A DNA stretch of 5,381 bases, taken from NCBI GenBank assembly GCA_003535775.1, contig DPYO01000005.1:1-5381 (forward strand), in the 5' to 3' direction. Of the stretch, positions 1 to 5,381 are shown in pieces (the stretch's first letter is position 1; every line of letters starts with the position of its first letter). The translations under genes were made by a program, and so were the position numbers. The notes under the pieces are model-generated. The model did not search any database, was not told the DNA's origin, and saw nothing but the letters and a program-made list of their open reading frames with translations. This DNA comes from Fidelibacterota bacterium. GTDB taxonomy: Bacteria; Fidelibacterota; Marinisomatia; Marinisomatales; UBA8229.

Positions 1-3
1 ACA

Positions 4-36
4 TTCCATCAGATTGACTCAGTCTATTTGATGGAA
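4..36 (-). terminator. Imperfect inverted repeat downstream of accA, possible terminator
   Basis: The arms TTCCATCA (4-11) and TGATGGAA (29-36) pair perfectly over 8 bases. The stem continues inward with A13/T27 and T14/A26, then G16-C18 with G22-C24, around a 3-base loop (19-21), broken only by mismatches at 12/28 and 15/25. It begins 38 bases past the accA stop, which fits the end of the operon. On the minus strand the sequence after the hairpin is only TGT before the window ends, so a U-tract cannot be confirmed. It could instead be a protein-binding palindrome or part of an interspersed repeat. Confidence 0.4.
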
Positions 37-74
37 GTATAAACCCCGCTTATTTTGGGTGTATCACAATGGTA

Positions 75-1031
75 TTATGAATCAGAAAATACTCCCAATT
101 GATCATATTTATTGAGTCTTCGATCTAAAAACTCGTCGGGTGGAATTCCACTTAATGCATTTAATTCTTCTATAATTACTTCTTTAAGAATGGTAGCCGC
201 GTCTTCCAAGTTCCTATGTGCACCGCCTGGCGGCTCCTGAATAATTTTGTCACAAATTCCCATTTTTTTCAGATCTTCTGCTGTTAATTGGAGTGCTTCA
301 GCGGCGCTGGGTGCTTCTGAAGCATCTCTCCATAAAATGGATGCACATCCTTCAGGGCTGATCACTGAAAACCATGTATTCTCCAGCATGAGCATACGGT
401 CACAAATACCGATTCCAAGTGCTCCGCCACTTGCACCTTCCCCAATTACCACTGTCACTATTGGAACTTTCAATTTCGCCATTTCCAATAGGTTTCTCGC
501 AATCGCTTCTCCCTGTCCCCTTTCTTCCGCTCCCAGGCCAGGATAGGCTCCTGGAGTATCAAGCAGTGAAACAACTGGAACACCAAATTTTTCTGCTAAC
601 TTCATCACCCTGAGAGCTTTACGATATCCTTCCGGACGCATCATACCGAAATTTCGGTATAGATTTTCATTGGTGTTGCGTCCCTTCTGTTGACCCATAA
701 ACATAATCGTTTGTCCTTGTATAGTACCTAATCCGGTAACAAGGGATGGATCATCCCCAAAATATCTATCCCCGTGCAGCTCAAAAAAATCATCCGTCCA
801 GTTATGGATATAATCCAGGGTATATGGGCGATTCGGATGGCGGGCAACCTGTACTTTCTGCCATCGATTAAGATTCGAAAATATCTTTTTCATAAGACCA
901 ATACGCTTCGATTCACGTTTGACAATCTTATCCTTTAAATCTTGGGACGGATTATCAACAGAACGAAGCTCAAGAATTTCTTCATCAATCTCTTGGATTG
1001 GTTTTTCAAATTCGAGATAATATGTACTCAT
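75..1031 (-). CDS. accA: Acetyl-CoA carboxylase carboxyltransferase subunit alpha
   Basis: AccA pairs with AccD to form the carboxyltransferase that moves the carboxyl group from carboxybiotin on AccB to acetyl-CoA, giving malonyl-CoA for fatty acid synthesis in the cytoplasm. The 318 residues match the full family length (E. coli AccA is 319). Visible motifs: a helical N-terminal region opening with LEFEKPI (6-12), ARHPNRPYTLDYI (63-75), LHGDRYFGDD (85-94), GQQKGR (113-118), NFGMMRPEGYRKALR (127-141), DTPGAYPGLGAEERGQGEAIA (158-178), the oxyanion-hole-type GEGASGGALG (197-206) and SVISPEGCASILWRD (222-236). The ATG lies 1 base after the TGA of the glycosyltransferase fusion. No clear Shine-Dalgarno sequence precedes it (only GTGAA), so translation may be coupled. 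accD is not in the window. The gene looks intact and ends in TAA at 75-77. Confidence 0.98.
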   Translation of the reverse strand: MSTYYLEFEKPIQEIDEEILELRSVDNPSQDLKDKIVKRESKRIGLMKKIFSNLNRWQKVQVARHPNRPYTLDYIHNWTDDFFELHGDRYFGDDPSLVTGLGTIQGQTIMFMGQQKGRNTNENLYRNFGMMRPEGYRKALRVMKLAEKFGVPVVSLLDTPGAYPGLGAEERGQGEAIARNLLEMAKLKVPIVTVVIGEGASGGALGIGICDRMLMLENTWFSVISPEGCASILWRDASEAPSAAEALQLTAEDLKKMGICDKIIQEPPGGAHRNLEDAATILKEVIIEELNALSGIPPDEFLDRRLNKYDQLGVFSDS

Positions 1032-1032
1032 T

Positions 1033-3093
1033 TCACAAACTTAACACTGTCTTTAACATAATTTCTATATCCAACGTAATATTCTGGTTTTGAACATAGT
1101 AATGATCAAAATGCTGATAATCATCAGAATCGCTGGATAATTTTTGAATGCGTCCAAGACCAGTCAGTCCCGGTTTGCAAATAAGATCTGGATTGTCTTC
1201 AGATGAATTGACCAGTGACGCTCCAACAAAGCTCATATCTCCAATAAATACGGACCAGAGCAATAGTAGTTCATGGACAAACTTTGAATCTGATGGAAAT
1301 AGATATGCAGTAATTGTTTTTCCTGATTCTCCCCAAAAATACATTTTTTGGGGAAGACCTTGAAATATTCTGAATACCAGACCGGGAGAAAAAAGTATAA
1401 GCAGGATTCCTGCAAATATAATATCAAATGTACGTTTTGTTAATCGATGAAATCGATGAAAAAGTGAATATTCAATCTGAATAAAAGACAATTCACCAAT
1501 TTCTTCAATGGATGCCTTACCAATAAGGATATCCTGTTGATGAGGTACCATACGATATGTAAGATGCAGATCTTTTGTGTAATCCATGAGGGATACAATT
1601 TTCTTATTGGAAAGGGTGCCTTTTGAAAAAATAATCTCTTTTATTCTATGTGTTTTGATAATATCCCGAATATCATCAATCAAACCAAGAAATGGAGCCG
1701 GAAAATCTTCCTGCCTTCCTGTTAATTTTTCGTCAACAAAGCCTATAATAGCCAATCCTGAATCTACCCGTTTCTGAATTTTTTTTGCGATTCTTATTCC
1801 CTCCGAATCTGCACCAACAACGAGTGTTTTTCGTGTAAAAAGAATATTATGCCTGTCTTTTATACGATACAGAAATCCATGCGACATAAAATAGTGTCCT
1901 ATCAACCGCCAGCCTGGAATGAGAAATAGTACAATTCCGCTTGCAACCAAGATTATTAACCGAGAAAATGCATATTGTTTAAAGAAAAATGTAAACACCA
2001 CCACAACGAAAAATCCTGTCAAGCTTGATATGACCGCTCTGGTATAGGAGAGAATAAAACGACCATATAATTGAAATACAGACCCAACAATCAGCCAGAA
2101 CAGGATATATACAGTCGGGATAATCCCGTTGCTCATTGTAATCGGATCATAATATGAAAATTTGATTGGAATCGTAACAAGGAAAGCAAAAAGAACAACT
2201 GCTGCGTCAAGAAAAACAGAAATTATCTGGGACTTCAATTCTCCAATCAGAGAAACAGATTGACGAATAATGATTCCAAAACGAATACCCAACCGACTAA
2301 GAATACTCTGACTTTTTGAAAAATGTTTCCCATAAAAAAGAATCATTGCGTTATAAAATGCATTGATACTGTCATAAGGAGCAAATTTGACCGATTCCCC
2401 GCGATAATGAATAATCTTTGTCCTTGGAACATAATAAATTTCTTTTCCCGATTCCTTAATCCTGTAACATAAATCAATATCTTCGCCAAACATAAAAAAC
2501 TGTTCATCAAATCCTCCAATATCTGTAAATAATTTTCTTTGGAGAAACATACATGAACCGCTCACAGCATCCACAGAATGAACTTCTTCTTGATTTAGAT
2601 AGGTTAAATTATATTTTCCTGCCCATTTTGATTTTGGAAAGACTTTAGATAAACCAAGTAATTTAGGGAGGGCAACACCTGGCGTTGGAAATGAACGTTT
2701 ACACGTTAATTGGAGTGATCCATCCGGATTTAATATTTTGGGTCCAACCAATCCTGCTTCCGGATGGTCTTTCATATAGTGAACAAATGTTGCAATCGTA
2801 TCTTCCTGGATAACTGTGTCCGGATTTAAAATCAATAAATAGTCATTTGTTGCAACTTTTGCTGCCTGGTTAACAGCTTTTCCAAACCCAAGGTTCTCAG
2901 AATTTTTAATCACCTTTACGTTAGGAAACCTGTCATGTATAAATTCATCAGAACCATCGAACGAATGGTTATCCACAACAACAATTTCTATTTCACCATT
3001 ATAATCCGATTGTAGGATGGAATCAATACAGTTCCCCAAATACTCTTTGACATTGTAATTTACAATCAGGATTGAAACTGAATCAAAATTCAT
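1033..3093 (-). CDS. Fusion: WbbL-like GT2 glycosyltransferase + PHPT-like membrane protein with degenerate catalytic domain
   Basis: The protein has 686 residues. Residues 1-260 form a GT2 domain of the WbbL/rhamnosyltransferase type: SILIVNYN (7-14), VVDNHSFDGS (39-48), the DXD-like NPD (90-92), SGSCMFLQR (178-186) and GGFDEQFFMFGEDIDLCYR (193-211) with the likely catalytic-base region at Glu204-Asp205. Then come four hydrophobic helices (about 291-311, 325-343, 353-371, 377-395), a Rossmann-like segment (TLVVGADSEG, 423-432, to about 520) and a fifth hydrophobic segment (556-577, with Ser569-Pro570) introduced by KRTFD. This is the order of WbaP/WcaJ-type hexose-1-phosphate transferases. 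The C-terminus keeps GDMSFVG (618-624), KPGLTG (640-645), DHYYVQN (663-669) and LDIEIMLKTV (674-683). However, the usual DE dyad reads His607-Glu608, KFRSM reads LFPSD (598-602), PRP reads ASL (625-627), and the roughly 30 residues normally between KFRSM and the dyad are absent. The GT2 half is probably active (donor unknown); the second half probably anchors or binds a lipid carrier. The start follows an 8-base gap without a Shine-Dalgarno sequence and places the first GT2 strand directly at the N-terminus. Confidence 0.8.
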   Translation of the reverse strand: MNFDSVSILIVNYNVKEYLGNCIDSILQSDYNGEIEIVVVDNHSFDGSDEFIHDRFPNVKVIKNSENLGFGKAVNQAAKVATNDYLLILNPDTVIQEDTIATFVHYMKDHPEAGLVGPKILNPDGSLQLTCKRSFPTPGVALPKLLGLSKVFPKSKWAGKYNLTYLNQEEVHSVDAVSGSCMFLQRKLFTDIGGFDEQFFMFGEDIDLCYRIKESGKEIYYVPRTKIIHYRGESVKFAPYDSINAFYNAMILFYGKHFSKSQSILSRLGIRFGIIIRQSVSLIGELKSQIISVFLDAAVVLFAFLVTIPIKFSYYDPITMSNGIIPTVYILFWLIVGSVFQLYGRFILSYTRAVISSLTGFFVVVVFTFFFKQYAFSRLIILVASGIVLFLIPGWRLIGHYFMSHGFLYRIKDRHNILFTRKTLVVGADSEGIRIAKKIQKRVDSGLAIIGFVDEKLTGRQEDFPAPFLGLIDDIRDIIKTHRIKEIIFSKGTLSNKKIVSLMDYTKDLHLTYRMVPHQQDILIGKASIEEIGELSFIQIEYSLFHRFHRLTKRTFDIIFAGILLILFSPGLVFRIFQGLPQKMYFWGESGKTITAYLFPSDSKFVHELLLLWSVFIGDMSFVGASLVNSSEDNPDLICKPGLTGLGRIQKLSSDSDDYQHFDHYYVQNQNITLDIEIMLKTVLSL

Positions 3094-3101
3094 AAGACAA
3101 T

Positions 3102-3818
3102 TTATTTATTCCAGCCAAAAAGTTTCCATATTCGCAAACGCCATACGACAAAAACAGCTTCATACATAATCGATTTTGACATTTTTGATTCTCCAATAGT
3201 CCTATCAATAAAAATAATAGGATGCTCAATTATGTTAAACCCCTTTCTCCAGGAACGAAAATTCATCTCAATCTGAAATGAATATCCGTTTGAACGAATT
3301 TTCTTCAGGTCAATAGATTCTAACACTTCTTTCTTCCAAACTTTAAAACCGCCAGTTGCATCCTGGATGGACATTCCTGTTATAACCCGTGAATACAAAT
3401 TAGCTCCATAACTTAACATCAAACGTCGAAGAGGCCACCTAACTACGCTGATACCATCGCAATACCGGCTGCCAATAACAAGATCATAATCCGTGAGTAA
3501 ATCTAGCATTACCGGTATCTCCTTTGGATCATGTGACAAATCAGCATCCATCTGTACAATGGCATCATAATCCCGTTCTAAAGCCCAGGTAAATCCAAAA
3601 CAGTAAGCGGTTCCTAAACCAGCCTTCCCGGGCCTGCATTCAAGATATAGGTTAGAAAATCGTTTTTGTAGTTCCTTGACCTGATCAGCAGTCCCATCGG
3701 GGGAATTATCATCCACAATCAACATGTGAAAATCAGGATTAATGAAAAAAACTGATTCCACAAACCGAACGATATTTTTCCGTTCGTTATATGTGGGAGA
3801 AACAATTAATGTGTTCAT
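3102..3818 (-). CDS. Polyprenol-phosphate mannose synthase-like GT2 glycosyltransferase
   Basis: This 238-residue protein closely resembles dolichol/polyprenol monophosphomannose synthase (DPM1/Ppm1 catalytic domain), which moves mannose from GDP-mannose to a polyprenyl phosphate on the cytoplasmic face of the membrane. Motifs in order: SPTYNERKNI (residues 7-16), VDDNSPDGT (35-43), GKAGLGTAY (64-72), the metal-binding DAD (91-93) followed by LSHDP, GSRY (116-119), W128 with the PLRR segment, QDATGGFK (152-159), GYSFQIE (178-184) and R206 with GESKMS (209-214). It stops after the catalytic domain with no C-terminal membrane helices, unlike yeast Dpm1 or the multi-helix archaeal form, so it is probably a peripheral membrane protein. 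The ATG overlaps the upstream TGA (ATGA). There is no Shine-Dalgarno sequence, which suggests translational coupling. The donor could be another hexose (glucosyl-phosphate synthases are related), but the overall motif set favours mannose. Confidence 0.82.
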   Translation of the reverse strand: MNTLIVSPTYNERKNIVRFVESVFFINPDFHMLIVDDNSPDGTADQVKELQKRFSNLYLECRPGKAGLGTAYCFGFTWALERDYDAIVQMDADLSHDPKEIPVMLDLLTDYDLVIGSRYCDGISVVRWPLRRLMLSYGANLYSRVITGMSIQDATGGFKVWKKEVLESIDLKKIRSNGYSFQIEMNFRSWRKGFNIIEHPIIFIDRTIGESKMSKSIMYEAVFVVWRLRIWKLFGWNK

Positions 3819-4696
3819 GAGGAAAATTTTGATTTAATATGCTTCAAACTCACTTCAAGTGGTAGAGTTGTAACCTGTAATTTGCTCTTGATCAGGTGGG
3901 TTTTCAAACCACATTTTAAGGGTCTTGGGGCAATTTGGTTTAACGACTCAGTAGTAATGGGTTTTATGAGGGAATCATCAAGATTAAAAACCTTAGCAAT
4001 CGTCTGTGCAAACTCAAGTCTGTTTATCTGTTCAGCACCGCCATAATGGAATAATCCGGTTGCTTCCTTATCCACTATAATACGAAGTGCGTCCGCTAAT
4101 GACTCCGTCCAGGTCGGATTATTCCACTGGTCATGTACCACCTGAATTTTCCTATCATTCTGCAGAGAATCAATAACCCATTTTACAAAACTTGCATCCG
4201 AATTCTTGGCATAATCAAATACCACATTCGTGCGTACAATACACCAGGGATTTGGATGTTTCATCACATATTTTTCTGAAGAAAGTTTCGTCTTTCCGTA
4301 CATATTGATTGGATCCGGCAAATCCTCTTCATCGTAAGGTCCTGTCTTCCCGTTAAAAACGTAGTCTGTTGAAATGTGGATAAATGCTCCATCAAATACC
4401 TCAAGAAAATTTAGCACACTCTCCGAATTAATTTTTTCGGCAACTTCAGGATTCATTTCACAACCATCTACATCCGTCATCGCAGCAAGGTTCAATACAA
4501 CATCCGGTTGAAAGCGGCTTACAATATTTTGAACACCCTCAGGTTTCGTTACATCCAAAATCTCACTGGAACAAGATCCTGAAAAGAATTCCGGAATAAA
4601 CAGATCGGTCGCTAACATATCAGTATCCTGAAATTTCTTTAACACTGCATTTCCTAACTGTCCAAAAGCGCCTGTTACCAGAACCTTTTTCTTCAT
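3815..4696 (-). CDS. rfbD: RmlD/RfbD-like dTDP-4-dehydrorhamnose reductase (SDR)
   Basis: This 293-residue protein is an extended short-chain dehydrogenase/reductase of the RmlD type, which uses NAD(P)H to reduce dTDP-4-keto-6-deoxy-L-mannose to dTDP-L-rhamnose in the cytoplasm. Visible motifs are the nucleotide-binding VTGAFGQLG (residues 7-15), AAMTDVDGCE (71-80), STDYVFNG (109-116) with the active-site Ser/Thr region, the catalytic YxxxK (Tyr133, Lys137) in NMYGKTK, NPTWTESLADAL (193-204; RmlD usually has a similar PTYT..LA segment), and a C-terminal RPLKCGL (258-264). Length is normal for the family (about 290). The ATG start is backed by a GAGGAAAG ribosome site and places the Rossmann strand directly at the N-terminus. 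The TGA stop overlaps the ATG of the next gene by 4 bases. No rmlA, rmlB or rmlC is visible, so the exact sugar is uncertain. A related 4-keto-sugar reductase is the main alternative. Confidence 0.83.
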   Translation of the reverse strand: MKKKVLVTGAFGQLGNAVLKKFQDTDMLATDLFIPEFFSGSCSSEILDVTKPEGVQNIVSRFQPDVVLNLAAMTDVDGCEMNPEVAEKINSESVLNFLEVFDGAFIHISTDYVFNGKTGPYDEEDLPDPINMYGKTKLSSEKYVMKHPNPWCIVRTNVVFDYAKNSDASFVKWVIDSLQNDRKIQVVHDQWNNPTWTESLADALRIIVDKEATGLFHYGGAEQINRLEFAQTIAKVFNLDDSLIKPITTESLNQIAPRPLKCGLKTHLIKSKLQVTTLPLEVSLKHIKSKFSS

Positions 4697-4698
4697 AA

Positions 4699-5381
4699 TT
4701 ATTCTTTCCTCACATGAAAGGAATGAGCAATCAAATCCAATTGCCGTAAATATATACTTTTATCATTTCCAGGATAAAATATGAGGAGATTAATATGATA
4801 AGTCCTATCAGTAACTCCATCGAAAATAATATAACTGATAAACGGTCCTCCCTGAGCTTCTTGTTCAGATTCCCATATACCTGTAATTCTCCAACTAGCC
4901 CAATGAAGAAAACTAGTCTGTTGTATTTTAAATTTATAGGGATGGTACCGAATATGTCCATAAAACTTTTGTGGAAAATTCCATCCGACCTCTGCAGCAA
5001 TCAGCGAATCAGGGGCAGTCAGGCCTTCTTCCCAGTGAACTGACACCCACTGGTAGGGCATTTCCCTCCCCAGCCAGACCCAGTTTGAGTCAGGTTTTTC
5101 CTGGATAATTTCCCACCCCCAGGGAATGTTAAGACTCCACTGATATTTTTTCATAAAATCCTCTTCCACATCTTTTCTCCGCATTTTATCAAAAAGGTAT
5201 TTTTTCTGCTTTCTGTTAAAGTTTTCGTTGAATCGGGACCTGACCCATTCTTCTTTCCCACGTATATCCTGAATTATATCATCTTTGGATTGTCCGCTTA
5301 AAATCATGAACAACTGACCCTTAGCAAATTGATCTTCAGTGAATATGAAATGTTCACCGCCGTTTATTGTTCGTTCATAGT
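4699..5381 (-). CDS. DUF4837 family protein, 5'-truncated by window edge
   Basis: The reading frame is open from the window edge (first full codon 5379-5377) to a TAA stop at 4699-4701, giving 226 visible residues. A TTG at 5311-5313 could be mistaken for a start, but 22 coding residues with family-like character (ending FAKGQ) lie in frame before it, so the true start is outside the window. The visible part resembles DUF4837: a polar helical region, then IPWGW (visible residues 85-89) followed by a WVWLGRE stretch, then GIWE (167-170), GGPF (177-180), FYPG (201-204) and RQLD (212-215) near the C-terminus. Family members are, from memory, about 330-350 residues and often carry a lipoprotein or secretion signal. 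About 100 N-terminal residues, including any signal, would then be missing, so location cannot be judged. No biochemical function is known to me. It ends 2 bases before the reductase gene, and its last codons contain that gene's ribosome binding site, so the two are probably co-transcribed. Confidence 0.8.
   Translation of the reverse strand, partial: YERTINGGEHFIFTEDQFAKGQLFMILSGQSKDDIIQDIRGKEEWVRSRFNENFNRKQKKYLFDKMRRKDVEEDFMKKYQWSLNIPWGWEIIQEKPDSNWVWLGREMPYQWVSVHWEEGLTAPDSLIAAEVGWNFPQKFYGHIRYHPYKFKIQQTSFLHWASWRITGIWESEQEAQGGPFISYIIFDGVTDRTYHINLLIFYPGNDKSIYLRQLDLIAHSFHVRKE
4704..4711 (-). promoter_or_regulatory. Ribosome binding site of the RmlD-like gene
   Basis: Read on the minus strand, GAGGAAAG lies just upstream of the ATG at 4694-4696, with 11 bases between GAGG and the start codon. 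It is the only convincing Shine-Dalgarno-like sequence among the four gene starts in the window. It sits inside the last codons of the upstream DUF4837 gene and supports the chosen ATG. Confidence 0.55.

Larger units (their letters stand above)
75..5381 (-). other. Probable single operon: DUF4837, rfbD-like, DPM-like GT2, GT2-PHPT fusion, accA
   Basis: Five genes run in the same direction with junctions of 2 bases, a 4-base overlap (ATGA at 3815-3818), 8 bases and 1 base. None of these gaps has room for a conventional promoter or terminator, so a promoter, if shared, lies upstream of position 5381. Promoters inside the coding sequences cannot be excluded by reading alone. The three middle genes are consistent with a glycan-assembly step, while DUF4837 and accA are functionally unconnected to it as far as can be seen. 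Confidence 0.75.

Noticed and set aside
43..60. Small ACCC/GGGT hairpin near the end of accA, as a terminator
   Set aside because: The stem is only 4 base pairs with a 10-base loop, and the following T-run is short; the larger hairpin at 4-36 is a better candidate.
247..546. Plus-strand open frame of 99 codons
   Set aside because: It lies wholly antisense to the most conserved part of accA, its translation is Ser/Pro/Ile-rich without recognisable motifs, and the accA frame fully explains the sequence.
1233..1427. Minus-strand 64-codon frame overlapping the fusion gene, considered as a sign of a frameshift in the degenerate domain
   Set aside because: I looked for the missing KFRSM and dyad-region motifs in this alternative frame and found none. 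The main frame continues with recognisable motifs on both sides, so a simple frameshift does not explain the missing core.
3094..3101. Promoter or terminator between the DPM-like gene and the fusion gene
   Set aside because: The gap is 8 bases, too short for either, and no hairpin is present.
4795..5043. Plus-strand open frame of 82 codons, and a minus-strand 89-codon frame at 4731-5000
   Set aside because: Both are alternative-frame shadows of the DUF4837 gene, which has family motifs across the same bases.

Overview
The window is a tightly packed block of genes, all on the minus strand, so transcription runs from position 5381 towards position 1. In that order it holds: the 3' part of a DUF4837-family gene (cut by the window edge), an RmlD/RfbD-like sugar-nucleotide reductase, a dolichol/polyprenol-phosphate-mannose synthase-like GT2 enzyme, a large fusion of a WbbL-like GT2 glycosyltransferase with a membrane PHPT-like region (polyprenyl-phosphate hexose-1-phosphate transferase), and accA (acetyl-CoA carboxylase carboxyltransferase alpha subunit). 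Junctions are +2 bases, a 4-base ATGA overlap, +8 bases and +1 base, which strongly suggests one operon. The only non-coding stretch is positions 1-74 downstream of accA, which contains a long imperfect hairpin.

Organism: the DNA is AT-rich, DUF4837 is a family I associate with the Bacteroidota/FCB group and relatives, and three of the four visible starts lack a convincing Shine-Dalgarno sequence, having AT-rich leaders instead. This points to a Gram-negative FCB-group bacterium, possibly an uncultured marine-type lineage such as Neomarinimicrobiota. That placement is inference. Nothing in the window suggests a phage, transposon, CRISPR array or RNA gene.

Function: the three middle genes look like a small cell-surface glycan module. 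The RmlD-like enzyme would make or modify a deoxy-sugar nucleotide, the DPM-synthase-like enzyme would charge a polyprenyl phosphate carrier with a hexose (probably mannose), and the fusion protein would add a sugar to a lipid-linked or surface acceptor at the inner membrane. accA at the operon's end joins this to the first committed step of fatty acid synthesis.

The most unusual item is the 686-residue fusion. Its GT2 half keeps its motifs. Its C-terminal phosphoglycosyltransferase domain is clearly recognisable from its flanking motifs, but it has lost the catalytic Asp of the Asp-Glu dyad (replaced by His607), the KFRSM-like motif, and about 30 residues of the usual core. It is probably not an active phosphoglycosyltransferase.
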